DNA of 64,000 bases from Thalassobacter stenotrophicus (GTDB lineage: Bacteria > Pseudomonadota > Alphaproteobacteria > Rhodobacterales > Rhodobacteraceae): assembly GCF_001458315.1 (NCBI RefSeq), contig NZ_CYRX01000031.1, positions 496,001 through 560,000 of the forward strand, read 5' to 3'. Shown here piece by piece: positions 8,494 through 17,642 of this stretch (position 1 is the stretch's first letter; every line of letters starts with the position of its first letter). Both the position numbers and the translations under genes were made by a program. The notes below the pieces were generated by a model that was given only the letters and a program-made list of their open reading frames with translations, made no database searches and had not been told where the DNA came from.

Positions 8494-9501
8494 ATGGGAC
8501 AGATTGAACTTAAACAGGTTACCAAAAGCTTTGGCGACGTTCAGGTCATTCCACCTTTGGACCTGACCATCCATGACGGTGAATTCACCGTCTTTGTCGG
8601 CCCCTCGGGTTGTGGTAAATCCACCCTACTGCGGCTGATTGCAGGGCTGGAGGATATCACCACCGGCCACATCGAAATCGATGGCAAGGACGCGACTGCC
8701 CTCGTTCCCGCCAAACGCGGTCTGGCGATGGTGTTCCAATCCTATGCGCTTTACCCGCACATGTCGGTGCGCAAGAACATCGCCTTTCCGCTGCGGATGG
8801 CCAAGATGGACAGCGCAGAGATCGACAAACGCGTGAATGCCGCGGCAAGCGTTCTGAACCTGACGGACTATCTTGATCGCCGCCCCGGACAGCTGTCCGG
8901 TGGTCAGCGTCAGCGGGTCGCCATTGGCCGCGCCATTGTGCGTGAGCCCGCAGCCTTCTTGTTTGATGAGCCGCTGTCTAACCTTGATGCCGCGCTGCGC
9001 GTCGGTATGCGCCTCGAAATCTCAGAGCTGCACAAACGGCTTGAGACGACGATGGTTTATGTGACCCACGATCAGGTCGAAGCCATGACCATGGCCGACA
9101 AGATCGTCGTATTGCAGGCCGGTGTGATCGAACAGGTCGGCACTCCGCTTGAGCTGTACCGTGCGCCACGCAACACATTTGTTGCGGGCTTCATTGGCTC
9201 ACCCCGGATGAACCTGATCGAAGGCCCCGAGGCCGCCAAGCACGACGCCGCGACTATTGGCGTCCGCCCCGAACATATCGACGTTGTCGAAAGCGGTGGC
9301 CAATGGCAGGGCACCGTTGGCGTGGCCGAGCATCTTGGCTCCGACACCTTCTTTCACATCCACAACACCGGCCTTGCAGAAACACTGACCGTGCGCGCCA
9401 TCGGCGACGTGAGCCTGCAACATGGTGACACGATCCACCTGAACCCACGTGCCGACGAAATCCACCGGTTCGACGCTCAGGGCCTGCGGATTGCGAAATG
9501 A
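8494..9501 (+). CDS. smoK: Polyol ABC transporter ATP-binding subunit
   Basis: 335 residues of the MalK/UgpC type. Walker [10 protein letters not shown] is at about residues 36-44, the signature [14 protein letters not shown] at about 133-146, Walker [11 protein letters not shown] next, and the switch His in [11 protein letters not shown]. The C-terminal OB-fold (TOBE) regulatory domain starts near residue 235. It powers SmoF/SmoG on the cytoplasmic face. The last four bases overlap the smoS start (ATGA), so translation is coupled. Its normal signature motif is a useful comparison for the glucose-type ATPase at 59689-60792, where this motif is expanded. Confidence 0.92.
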   Translation: MGQIELKQVTKSFGDVQVIPPLDLTIHDGEFTVFVGPSGCGKSTLLRLIAGLEDITTGHIEIDGKDATALVPAKRGLAMVFQSYALYPHMSVRKNIAFPLRMAKMDSAEIDKRVNAAASVLNLTDYLDRRPGQLSGGQRQRVAIGRAIVREPAAFLFDEPLSNLDAALRVGMRLEISELHKRLETTMVYVTHDQVEAMTMADKIVVLQAGVIEQVGTPLELYRAPRNTFVAGFIGSPRMNLIEGPEAAKHDAATIGVRPEHIDVVESGGQWQGTVGVAEHLGSDTFFHIHNTGLAETLTVRAIGDVSLQHGDTIHLNPRADEIHRFDAQGLRIAK

Positions 9502-10262
9502 GGCTAAAGGGTAAAACCGCGCTGATTACCGGTGCCGCACGCGGCATCGGTGAAGCCTTTGCCCGGGCCTATATTGCCGAAGGCGCGCATGTGTGTATCG
9601 CCGATATCAACATCGAACGCGCCCGTGAAACGGCCAATGCTATCGGCGCAATCGCGATCCAAATGGATGTCGCAGACCAAACCAGCATCGATGCAGGTGT
9701 CGCCGAGGCCATCGCCCAGATGGGCCATATCGACATCCTTGTGAATAACGCGGCCCTCTTTTCCGCCGCCCCCATGATCGAGATTGAGCGCGCCGATTTT
9801 GCCCGCATCTTTGACATCAACGTTGCGGGCACCCTGTTCACGATGCAGGCCGTGGCCAAACACATGATTGCGCGCGGTAACGGCGGCAAGATCATCAACA
9901 TGGCCAGCCAAGCCGGTCGCCGCGGCGAGCCATTGGTCGCGGTCTACTGCGCAAGCAAGGCTGCCGTGATTTCGCTGACGCAATCGGCGGGCCTGAACCT
10001 GATCGAACACGGGATCAATGTAAACGCCATCGCACCCGGTGTGGTCGATGGAGAACACTGGGATGGCGTGGACGCCTTTTTCGCCAAACACGAGGGCAAA
10101 GCCCCTGGCCAGAAAAAGGCCGAAGTGGCCGCCGCTGTGCCCTTTGGCCGGATGGGCCGGGCCGAGGATCTTACTGGTATGGCCGTCTTTCTGGCCTCCC
10201 CTGACGCAGATTATGTCGTTGCACAGACTTACAATGTCGACGGCGGGAATTGGATGAGCTGA
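9498..10262 (+). CDS. smoS: Sorbitol dehydrogenase, short-chain (SDR) type
   Basis: 254 residues, the classical SDR length. The NAD-binding glycine motif is TGAARGIG at about residues 11-18, with NNAA at about 86-89, and the catalytic Ser, Tyr and Lys lie in [20 protein letters not shown]. The C-terminal half, with [18 protein letters not shown] and [13 protein letters not shown], is very close to the sorbitol (L-iditol/galactitol) dehydrogenase SmoS of Rhodobacter as I know it. It oxidises D-glucitol to D-fructose with NAD+. It overlaps smoK by four bases and mtlK by one base. Confidence 0.93.
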   Translation: MRLKGKTALITGAARGIGEAFARAYIAEGAHVCIADINIERARETANAIGAIAIQMDVADQTSIDAGVAEAIAQMGHIDILVNNAALFSAAPMIEIERADFARIFDINVAGTLFTMQAVAKHMIARGNGGKIINMASQAGRRGEPLVAVYCASKAAVISLTQSAGLNLIEHGINVNAIAPGVVDGEHWDGVDAFFAKHEGKAPGQKKAEVAAAVPFGRMGRAEDLTGMAVFLASPDADYVVAQTYNVDGGNWMS

Positions 10263-11758
10263 TGAATACGCAAAACCTGCGCAGCACGCGGACCAAGCTG
10301 TCGAATGCCACATTGGGCGCGTTGCCTAAGTATATCGTAACGCCTCGTTACGACCGCACGGCCCTGACCCCCGGCATCGTCCACATTGGTGTAGGCAACT
10401 TTCACCGGGCGCATCAGGCGTGGTATCTGCACCGCTTGATGCAAGCGGGTGACGCACTGGATTGGGCCATCGTCGGCGCAGGTGTCCGCCCCTTTGATGA
10501 AGCACAACGCCAAAAGCTTGCACAGCAAGACTACATGACCACGTTGGTCGAATTGTCCCCCGATGGACGCTCAGCCGAAGTCGTCGGATCAATGATCGAC
10601 TACTTGCCGATTGAGCCGGGCAATGGTCCACTGATCGCACGCATGGCGCAACGCGATATCCGTATCGTGGCCCTCACGGTGACCGAAGGCGGGTACTACA
10701 TCGATCCGGTGACCAAAGCGTTTGACGCTCAACATCCCGACATGATCCATGATGCAGCCAACCCCAACACGCCGAAAACAGCATTCGGTGCAATGGTTGC
10801 GGCCCTACGCGCACGGCGCGACGCGGACCTTGGCCCCTTTACCGGGATGAGCTGTGACAACCTACAAGGCAACGGCGAAATCTTGCGCCAAACGGTCGTA
10901 TCGCTGGCCCGGATGTCCGACCCGGTGCTGGCCGAATGGATCAATGATGCCTGCACCTTTCCCAACTCGATGGTGGATTGCATCGTGCCCGCCACAGGCC
11001 CCCAAGAGTTGGAGCTGATCCAGACCTTTGGCGTGGATGATACGGTGCCCGTGACCCATGAGAACTTTCGCCAATGGGTGATCGAAGATGCCTTTTGCGC
11101 GGGCCGCCCCGCGTGGGACAAGGCTGGCGCGACATTCACCGACGCCGTCCATGATTTTGAGGCTATGAAAATCCGCATCCTCAACGGTGGGCACCAGATT
11201 ATTGCGGGCGCTGGTGAGATGCTCTCGCTCAAGACAATCGCGGATTGCATGGGAAATGACAGCGTCGCGGCTCTGTTGTCCAAGGTCACCCATACTGAGA
11301 TCGTGCCCTTGGTCAAAGCCGTCCCAGGCATGACGCCCGACGCCTACACCGATCTCATTGCGCGCCGGTTCTCAAACCCCGAAATTGTGGATACGACCCG
11401 GCGCGTGGCTTTTGACGGGGCCTCCCGCCAGCCCGGCTTTATTGTGCCGACCATCCGTGACGGTCTGGCAGCTGGCACGCCGGTTGAGGGGCTCGCACTT
11501 GTGTCCGCCGTATGGGCGCGCATGTGCGAAGGCACCCGCGAAGACGGCAGCACGATTGAGCCAAACGATCCCTTCTGGGACGATCTGAACACGGTGGCAA
11601 AAGCCGCCAAGACCGACCCAAAGGCGTGGCTGGCGCAAAAACAGTACTACAACGACCTTGCGTCCGAGCCACGGTTCGCGACCGCATTCTGCGAATGGCT
11701 TGAGATGATCTGGCGTGACGGGTTGGAACGCACTATCGCCGCATATCTCGCGCGCTAG
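10262..11758 (+). CDS. mtlK: Mannitol 2-dehydrogenase, long-chain polyol dehydrogenase
   Basis: 498 residues from the ATG at 10262, which overlaps the smoS stop as TGATG; a TTG four codons earlier is less likely. The N-terminal Rossmann region has IVHIGVGNFHRAHQAWYL. The catalytic block of the mannitol dehydrogenase family is seen as KIRILNGGHQIIAGAGEM (Lys with Asn and His), and DCIVPAT occurs mid-protein. It converts D-mannitol to D-fructose with NAD+. Together with SmoS it funnels both hexitols to fructose. Confidence 0.93.
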   Translation: MNTQNLRSTRTKLSNATLGALPKYIVTPRYDRTALTPGIVHIGVGNFHRAHQAWYLHRLMQAGDALDWAIVGAGVRPFDEAQRQKLAQQDYMTTLVELSPDGRSAEVVGSMIDYLPIEPGNGPLIARMAQRDIRIVALTVTEGGYYIDPVTKAFDAQHPDMIHDAANPNTPKTAFGAMVAALRARRDADLGPFTGMSCDNLQGNGEILRQTVVSLARMSDPVLAEWINDACTFPNSMVDCIVPATGPQELELIQTFGVDDTVPVTHENFRQWVIEDAFCAGRPAWDKAGATFTDAVHDFEAMKIRILNGGHQIIAGAGEMLSLKTIADCMGNDSVAALLSKVTHTEIVPLVKAVPGMTPDAYTDLIARRFSNPEIVDTTRRVAFDGASRQPGFIVPTIRDGLAAGTPVEGLALVSAVWARMCEGTREDGSTIEPNDPFWDDLNTVAKAAKTDPKAWLAQKQYYNDLASEPRFATAFCEWLEMIWRDGLERTIAAYLAR

Positions 11759-11789
11759 GCTTGCGAATTTTGTCTAAACGAGCGCCCAG

Positions 11790-12404
11790 ATGACCCAGAT
11801 CACGCCTGAGATACTGGTCCAAAGGATCAAGACCCTGAGCGGGCAAGGCCGCAAGCTAATCGCAATTGCTGGCGCGCCCGGTTCTGGCAAATCGACTTTG
11901 GCAGAGGATTTGGCACATCAGCTTGGCCCAACCGCCGCCGTGATGCCGATGGACGGGTTCCACCTCGACAACGACACCCTGCACGCCATGGACCTGTTCC
12001 ACCGCAAAGGCGCGCCCGAGACGTTTGACGCCGACGGTTTTGTCGCCCTCATCAAACGGTTGCGCGGTGAGGACACCGTGCCCTACCCCACATTTGATCG
12101 CGACGCCGACCGGACCGTCCGCGACGGCGGGCAGATCAACGAGACCACGCGCATTGTGCTGGTTGAGGGCAATTACCTTTTGCTGAACCAATCCCCTTGG
12201 GACAGTCTTGCGGGGTTATTCGACATGACCGTGCGGTTGGTCGTAGATCATGAAACCCTCGCCGCCCGGCTGATCACACGCTGGATTGACCACGGCCTCA
12301 ACCCAGAAAATGCGCGGGACCGAGCACTTGGCAATGACATGGTCAACGTGCGCTATGTCGATGCCCATTCCTTTGACCCCGATTACGTGATCCGCTCAAG
12401 CTGA
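11790..12404 (+). CDS. P-loop sugar/nucleoside kinase-like protein (uridine kinase/PanK superfamily; FrcK-like)
   Basis: 204 residues. Walker A is GAPGSGKST at about residues 28-36. The MPMDGFHLDND block and the YPTFDRDAD block are typical of uridine kinase/pantothenate kinase relatives such as the FrcK-type proteins found beside fructose transport genes. VEGNYLLLN is the usual Walker-B-side segment. It follows mtlK by 31 bases as the last gene of the polyol operon. Because both dehydrogenases make fructose, I infer phosphorylation of fructose or a related sugar, but the family is poorly characterised and no ribokinase-type fructokinase is visible nearby. Its 3' end overlaps the convergent membrane gene by nine bases. 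Confidence 0.8.
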   Translation: MTQITPEILVQRIKTLSGQGRKLIAIAGAPGSGKSTLAEDLAHQLGPTAAVMPMDGFHLDNDTLHAMDLFHRKGAPETFDADGFVALIKRLRGEDTVPYPTFDRDADRTVRDGGQINETTRIVLVEGNYLLLNQSPWDSLAGLFDMTVRLVVDHETLAARLITRWIDHGLNPENARDRALGNDMVNVRYVDAHSFDPDYVIRSS

Positions 12405-13340
12405 GGCGGTGCGGCGCTGCAATCGCGACAGCAGGACCGGGGTCAGATACATCGGAATTTGATAGCATCCGACGAAGATCATCAACGGTGCCGCGACCTC
12501 TTCCGGTAGGACAATCAAGAACAGCGCGATGTTGCGATTGCCTGCATAGATCGCAGTTGGCACGGGGATGTCCCAGTTGCGCGCCTGCGATAGGCGCACC
12601 GTGACCACCACCAGCACGATATTGATGGCCAGCGCCGCCAACAGCCAGCCCACCAAGGCCAATGGATCGGTACGCAACAGTGGACCAATCGCGCTCATCA
12701 ATCCAACAACCACGATGGCCAGCAAAAGGGCGGCGCAGCCGTCCAACGCGCCTTGGGGCCGCGGTGCCGACAAGGCTGGAAAGGCACGGCGCACACCGAA
12801 CCCTGTGCCCACGGCACATAGGATCGCGACCAACAACCCAAACGACAAGCGAAGCGCGCTCAGCGCGCCGCCGCCCGCGGGATCAAGGATCAACAAGACC
12901 GGCAAAGCCGTCAGCGGGAAAAGTGCTGTGCCCAGCACCAACAGCCGCATCCCTGGCGCAGGGTCTTGGCCCATCATGATCGCAAAGTTTGGCGCCCCAG
13001 TCAGCGACGGTGCCGCTAGCATCAGGCACACCGCCAAGGCGATCGGCCAATGCAGCAGCCCGAATACTCCAAGCACACCCACCACCACCAAGGGCAGGCC
13101 CGTTTGCAGCAGACCAATGCGGATCAGTGCGGGACGCAGATCATCCAGATGCCCAAGCGCCTGACGCGCCCCGACCCGGATGCCCGTCACACACAGCAAA
13201 AGCGCGATGAGTGGCCCAACCCACGGACGCAATGCCTGTGACAGGGCCGGAACAAACAGCCCCACCAACAGGCCCGCAATCAGGCAATAGCGCCCGTGGC
13301 GTGCGATCCAGATGAGGCAGCCCACCAAGAAACGCGGCAC
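12396..13340 (-). CDS. BASS/AEC-like integral membrane protein downstream of a TRAP transporter
   Basis: 314 residues, mostly hydrophobic, with about nine or ten helices. It resembles bile-acid:sodium-symporter-type carriers: a GLFVPALS helix end near residue 32, a VGPLIALLLCVTGI helix, a MLAAPSLTGAPNFAIMMG re-entrant-like segment and TAIYAGNRNIALFLIVLPE late on. The start is a GTG at 13338-13340 preceded by AGAGG. Only three bases separate it from the dctM stop, so it belongs to the TRAP operon. A second, secondary-type carrier attached to a TRAP system is unusual; it may import or export a product of the same pathway. The substrate is unknown. Confidence 0.75.
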   Translation of the reverse strand: MPRFLVGCLIWIARHGRYCLIAGLLVGLFVPALSQALRPWVGPLIALLLCVTGIRVGARQALGHLDDLRPALIRIGLLQTGLPLVVVGVLGVFGLLHWPIALAVCLMLAAPSLTGAPNFAIMMGQDPAPGMRLLVLGTALFPLTALPVLLILDPAGGGALSALRLSFGLLVAILCAVGTGFGVRRAFPALSAPRPQGALDGCAALLLAIVVVGLMSAIGPLLRTDPLALVGWLLAALAINIVLVVVTVRLSQARNWDIPVPTAIYAGNRNIALFLIVLPEEVAAPLMIFVGCYQIPMYLTPVLLSRLQRRTASA

Positions 13341-13343
13341 CCT

Positions 13344-14651
13344 CTAGGGGGCCTGTCGCATGTTTTCAGGCAACCACATCGCGATGTCTGGGAACCAGAT
13401 CAAGACAAAGCACATCAGGACCATAATCAAGAACATCGGGAACGCCGCTCGGGTGATATAGCCCATCTCATGCTCCGTCATGCCCTGTAGCACAAACAGG
13501 TTGAACCCAATGGGCGGCGTGATTTGCGCCATCTCAACCACGACAACCACAAAGATGCCGAACCAGATGAGGTCAATGCCGGCCTCACGGACCATAGGCT
13601 CCACCACGGCCATGGTCAGGACCACCGATGAAATGCCATCAAGGAACATGCCGAGGATGATGTAAAACACCATTAGGATCATCAGGAGTTCAAACCGCGA
13701 TAGCTCCATTGTGGCGATCCCATCAGCCAGCGCGCGCGGTAGACCTGTGAACCCCATCGCAAGCTTTAGGAATGCCGCCCCTGCAAGGATCAGCGCGATC
13801 ATGGCGGATGTCCGCGTGGCACCCATCAAGCTCTCGGAGAACGTGCTCCAATTAAGGGACCCCTGCCCGGCAGCCAGAACCAACGAGCCGATCACACCGA
13901 TGGCCGCCGCCTCTGTCGCTGTGGCAAGGCCCGCGTACATCGACCCAATCACCACAAAGATCAGCAGCAAGACCGGGATCAAGAACCGCGAATTCGCGAG
14001 CTTTTGAACAAAGGACATGCCGGTTTCTTGCTTAGGTGCCCAATTGGGCGACAGCCATGAATAGACCGCGACATAGCCCATGAACATCAAGGCCAGACAC
14101 AGGCCCGGAAAGACGCCCGCAAAGAACAGCTGCGTGATGGATTCGTTCACGGTCACACCGTAAACGATCAACGCCAGTGACGGCGGGATCATCAGGCCCA
14201 ACGTGGCCGCCCCCGCCAGCGTACCGATGATCATCGCCTCCGGGTAGTTACGCGAACGTAGCTCTGGGATGGACATCTTGCCCACCGTCGTCAGCGTCGC
14301 CGCAGACGAGCCAGACACGGCGGCAAAGACCGTGCAGCCCACGATATTGGTGTGCACCAACCCACCGGGCAGCCGCGCCAACCAAGGCGAAAGGCCCCGA
14401 AACATGTCCTCGGACAGGCGGGTGCGGAACAGGATTTCACCCATCCAAATGAACAGCGGCAGCGCCGTCAGTGTCCAGCTAGAGGATGACGCCCAAATGG
14501 TGGTGATCATGGTGTCGCCCACAGGACGGCTGGTGAACAGCTCCATCCCGACCCAAGCGACGCCCATCAGGGCAAGGCCAACCCAGACGCCCGACCCCAA
14601 CAACAGGAACAAAACGAAAAGGAACAGCGCGATTGCATAGAGTTCGTCCAT
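13344..14651 (-). CDS. dctM: TRAP transporter large permease subunit (DctM type)
   Basis: 435 residues from MDELYAIALFLFVLF; an upstream in-frame start would run back into dctQ. Twelve or so helices are visible, with family signatures GCTVFAAVSGSSAATLTTVG, GTLAGAATLGLMIPPS and the C-terminal EMAQITPPIGFNLFV. It is the sodium-coupled transport subunit for C4-dicarboxylate-type or other carboxylate substrates. It starts four bases after dctQ, so the two are coupled. The substrate is set by the binding protein at 15265-16242. Confidence 0.93.
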   Translation of the reverse strand: MDELYAIALFLFVLFLLLGSGVWVGLALMGVAWVGMELFTSRPVGDTMITTIWASSSSWTLTALPLFIWMGEILFRTRLSEDMFRGLSPWLARLPGGLVHTNIVGCTVFAAVSGSSAATLTTVGKMSIPELRSRNYPEAMIIGTLAGAATLGLMIPPSLALIVYGVTVNESITQLFFAGVFPGLCLALMFMGYVAVYSWLSPNWAPKQETGMSFVQKLANSRFLIPVLLLIFVVIGSMYAGLATATEAAAIGVIGSLVLAAGQGSLNWSTFSESLMGATRTSAMIALILAGAAFLKLAMGFTGLPRALADGIATMELSRFELLMILMVFYIILGMFLDGISSVVLTMAVVEPMVREAGIDLIWFGIFVVVVVEMAQITPPIGFNLFVLQGMTEHEMGYITRAAFPMFLIMVLMCFVLIWFPDIAMWLPENMRQAP

Positions 14652-14655
14652 CGGG

Positions 14656-15192
14656 CTACTCCGCGAAACTTTGATCGACGAGATCGCGCTTAATGCGGTG
14701 ATCCCCTCGGAAGATGACGTGAACAAGGTGATCCGTAAGCGAAATGGCCAAAATGCCTCCGCCGATCACCATGACGGATTGCGGTATCCAAAGGGGCGTG
14801 GCGTCCTGCGCTTGGCTGACCTCATTGAATTTCCACGACCAAAACGTGAACCAATAGGCATAGTAGGTGAAGTACCACATCACCGCGCTCGCGATGCCAA
14901 AGCACCAGACCTCAAGCCAGCGGCGCGCGGCTTTTGGCAGCGCATTCAACACCAGCGACACGCGGATATGCGACCCACGGTTCAGCGCATTGGCAAAAGC
15001 AAAAAAGCTCGCGGCGGCCATGGAATAGCCCGCGTAGTTCGCCGCGCCGGGAAAAATCTCACCGGTCCAGCGGGCGACCATTTGTGCGACAATAAGAAGG
15101 AGGATCGCAATCAGACACAGCGCGGCCAGAACTCCGGCGGCAAGGTACAGAAAGTCGAGCGTGCGGCGCAGGCCGCGTAGGGCAGCGGTCAT
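14656..15192 (-). CDS. dctQ: TRAP transporter small permease subunit (DctQ type)
   Basis: 178 residues with four helices, e.g. LAALCLIAILLLIVAQMVAR. The family block GYSMAAASFFAFANALNRG is followed by SHIRVSLVLNALP (the usual G-x-H-I-R-V/M motif). It partners DctM and is needed for activity and stability of the complex. It is separated from dctP by a gap that contains a strong hairpin and is followed closely by dctM. Confidence 0.92.
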   Translation of the reverse strand: MTAALRGLRRTLDFLYLAAGVLAALCLIAILLLIVAQMVARWTGEIFPGAANYAGYSMAAASFFAFANALNRGSHIRVSLVLNALPKAARRWLEVWCFGIASAVMWYFTYYAYWFTFWSWKFNEVSQAQDATPLWIPQSVMVIGGGILAISLTDHLVHVIFRGDHRIKRDLVDQSFAE

Positions 15193-15222
15193 GGTACTCT
15201 CTCGGGCGTTTGGGAAAGGAAA

Positions 15223-15250
15223 CGGGCCAGTCTTGGTGTGGACTGGCCCG
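15223..15250 (-). terminator. Intercistronic hairpin between dctP and dctQ
   Basis: CGGGCCAGTC (15223-15232) pairs with GACTGGCCCG (15241-15250): ten base pairs around an eight-base loop, 14 bases after the dctP stop. No T-run follows. It probably reduces read-through into the permease genes or protects the dctP message. Confidence 0.6.
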
Positions 15251-15264
15251 AGAAAGTAACGATC

Positions 15265-16242
15265 TTATTGCGCGTTGTAGGCGTCGAGGATCGCGGCACC
15301 GGTTTCACCGGCGGCCTCCAGCCATTCGGCGGCCATGATCTCACCGACCTTGCGCAGATCGCCCATCAGTTGGTCGCCTGCGGGCTGAACGCTCATGCCG
15401 CCAGCGGCCAGACCGGCCAACGTGAAGCCGGTGTATTCCTTGGCGCGCCATGTACCTGCGTACTCAGCCATCGAGGCACATGCGTTGATGACGTTTTTGT
15501 TCTGCTCGGACACGCCATCCCAGACGTCATTGTTGATCAGCATATAGTTGCGCGGCAACCATGCATCGACCGAGTAGAAGTGGCTCAGGCTTTCCCAGAC
15601 CTTGCGGTCGTAGCCAGTTGCACCCGAGGACACCATGGATTCTGCCACACCTGTCGCAAAGGCTTGGCTGATCTCAGCGGCTTCAATCGAGACGGGCAGC
15701 ATTTTGGTCAGCTCAGCCATACGCGCAGTTGCGTTGTTGTACGAGCGGAACTTGAGACCTTCCATGTCAGCGGCTGAGTTTACTTCTTTGTTGAAGTACA
15801 GACCCTGCGGTGGCCACGGAACCGAATACAGCATGGTCATGTTTTGCTCGGCCAAGAGCTCATTGAGGTGAGGTTTTGCCGCGGCATACAGTTTGTCATG
15901 CTCGTCAAACGACGACACGAGGAACGGCACGGAATCCCAGCCGAAAATCGCGCTTTCGTTTTGGTGGCCGGACAAAAGACGCTCACCCAGAGGGACTTGG
16001 CCCGTTTGAACGGCACGCTTGATGTCACCGCCTGCAAACAGCGAACCCGAGGGGTGTGTCGTGACTTCGATGTCGCCGCCTGTGCCGGTTGTCACACATT
16101 TCGCGAACTCAGCACCCGTTACAGAGTGGAAGTTTGAGCCGGAATAGGCCATGGGCAGGTCCCACTTTTCCTGCGCCATTGCAGGCATCGCCAGCATCGT
16201 GGTCGCCGCTAGAGCGGCGCATGTTTTTGAGATTTTCGTCAT
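15265..16242 (-). CDS. dctP: TRAP transporter substrate-binding protein (DctP family)
   Basis: 325 residues with a Sec signal peptide (about 1-23, cleavage after MPAMA before QEKWDLPMAY). The DctP fold is recognised by the hinge region GLKFRSYNNATARMAELTKM, where the Arg normally binds a substrate carboxylate, and by GLYFNKEVNSAADMEG just before. It is periplasmic and hands a carboxylate-containing substrate to DctQM. It follows the DadA-like gene by 45 bases. The substrate is probably the amino acid or hydroxy acid processed by the enzymes of this locus, which is inference. Confidence 0.92.
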   Translation of the reverse strand: MTKISKTCAALAATTMLAMPAMAQEKWDLPMAYSGSNFHSVTGAEFAKCVTTGTGGDIEVTTHPSGSLFAGGDIKRAVQTGQVPLGERLLSGHQNESAIFGWDSVPFLVSSFDEHDKLYAAAKPHLNELLAEQNMTMLYSVPWPPQGLYFNKEVNSAADMEGLKFRSYNNATARMAELTKMLPVSIEAAEISQAFATGVAESMVSSGATGYDRKVWESLSHFYSVDAWLPRNYMLINNDVWDGVSEQNKNVINACASMAEYAGTWRAKEYTGFTLAGLAAGGMSVQPAGDQLMGDLRKVGEIMAAEWLEAAGETGAAILDAYNAQ

Positions 16243-16287
16243 TGTAGTCTCCCGGTTATATCTTTTGTTTTTTGTGTCGTTGCAGTT

Positions 16288-17529
16288 TTAGCCAAAGCGC
16301 ATTGGATCGAAAGCGGCCAAATCGCTATTTACCGGCTGGTCCGCAACAAGACCTGCAACGATCCTTCCTGTTTTGGGTCCGCCGGTCAATCCAATGTGGT
16401 GATGGCCAAAAGCCGTGTACACGCCAGAGCCGCGCACCTGCCCAATCAGGGGCAAACTGTCGGATGGCGCAGGCCGATGACCCAGCCATTCCACCTCGCC
16501 GGTGGCCTTTAGCCCCGGAAACGCGGATTTCGTGTATTTGCGCAAAAGATCGAGCGCAGATTTCGAGGCCCCCGCCTCTAACCCGCCAAATTCGACAACC
16601 CCAGCGCACCGCAGGCCCGCAGCCATCGGTGTGGCCACGAATTTACCACTCGCGACCATGATGGGGTGCGAAGGTCCGCCCGTCGCGTCCTCAAATATGA
16701 TATGATAGCCGCGCTCCGTCTCAATCGGGATCGAAAGGCCTAGCTTTTTCATCAACGGCTTGGACCAAACGCCCGTGGCCAAAATGGCGCGATCACAGGG
16801 CATCGTGCCGGCGCTGGTTTGCACGGACGTGATCTTGTCGTCAGTCAGGTCGAAATCCTTGATCTCTGCTTGGATGATCTTGCCGCCCAGCGCCTCGAAC
16901 ACCTTGGCGAGCGCTTTGACGTAGCCGCCCGGGTCGCGGATGTAGCCGTGATCCTTCATGGTCGCCAAGAGGCCCACATCGGACGATAGGTTCGGCTCAT
17001 ATTCACGGACCTCGGCACCCTCTCGCAGTTCGGGCACAAAGCCCGCTTCATGGCGCAAGCCCCATGTGTAAGCGTCGCCCTCAAATGCGGCGCGGTTGGC
17101 GTAGGCAAAGGAATAGTCACAGTCGTTGACCCAATCCTGTGCGCCCGTATCCGCCACAAGCGATTTGTGCTGCGCCACTGTGTCGGCGACAATTTCTGTC
17201 AGCCCCTTTGAAATGCGGCGCGTGTCACTGTCGTTCGCGTTCGATAGGTATTTGAGCAGCCAAGGCACCAGCTTGGGAAAGTAGCCCCACTTTACGAACA
17301 GCGGAAAGTCTGGATTGGCCAGCATGCCCGGTGCCTTGCGTACAAGGCCGGGTGCGGTGACGGGCGCCACAGAACAGGCCGCCAGAACGCCAGCGTTACC
17401 GTGAGATGTGCCCTCTCCCGGCGCAAGCCGATCAATAATCGTGACCTCAGCTTGTCCCATGCGCCGCAGCCAGATTCCCGCAGAGACCCCAACGATCCCT
17501 GCTCCGGCTATAATCACGTGTTCGGGCAT
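16288..17529 (-). CDS. FAD-dependent D-amino-acid dehydrogenase-like oxidoreductase (DadA family)
   Basis: 413 residues. The N-terminal dinucleotide-binding motif is GAGIVGVSAGIWLRRMG (about residues 8-24), followed by an acidic residue after VTIID. The DAO-type C-terminal block GHHHIGLTGGPKTG is present. The length and pattern fit DadA, which deaminates D-amino acids to 2-oxo acids and passes electrons to the respiratory chain. Sarcosine or hydroxyproline oxidases of the same superfamily are alternatives. It is the first gene of the left arm, 113 bases from the divergent GntR gene, and leads the TRAP operon, so its substrate is likely what the transporter brings in. Confidence 0.88.
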   Translation of the reverse strand: MPEHVIIAGAGIVGVSAGIWLRRMGQAEVTIIDRLAPGEGTSHGNAGVLAACSVAPVTAPGLVRKAPGMLANPDFPLFVKWGYFPKLVPWLLKYLSNANDSDTRRISKGLTEIVADTVAQHKSLVADTGAQDWVNDCDYSFAYANRAAFEGDAYTWGLRHEAGFVPELREGAEVREYEPNLSSDVGLLATMKDHGYIRDPGGYVKALAKVFEALGGKIIQAEIKDFDLTDDKITSVQTSAGTMPCDRAILATGVWSKPLMKKLGLSIPIETERGYHIIFEDATGGPSHPIMVASGKFVATPMAAGLRCAGVVEFGGLEAGASKSALDLLRKYTKSAFPGLKATGEVEWLGHRPAPSDSLPLIGQVRGSGVYTAFGHHHIGLTGGPKTGRIVAGLVADQPVNSDLAAFDPMRFG

Positions 17530-17563
17530 GCTGTTCTCCGGCTATCCAAATCGCATTCATTCC

Positions 17564-17601
17564 TGTATACAATTCAAGGCACAGCTTTGCATGCATTGCA
17601 A
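17564..17601. promoter_or_regulatory. Candidate GntR operator region in the divergent promoter
   Basis: Two inverted repeats lie between the divergent genes: TGTATACA at 17564-17571, a short perfect palindrome of the kind bound by FadR/VanR-type GntR proteins, and TTGCATGCATTGCAA at 17587-17601 with TTGCA/TGCAA arms. Either could be the site of the adjacent GntR regulator. Confidence 0.4.
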
Positions 17602-17642
17602 GGTTGAGACTATTTTTTCGACGCTACTAAAAACGAGACGCT

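Noticed and set aside
9504-10313. 269-codon open frame antisense to smoS
   Set aside because: It mirrors the codon phase of a clearly functional SDR gene, has no known domain and no suitable ribosome-binding site. Such antisense frames are common in high-GC DNA.
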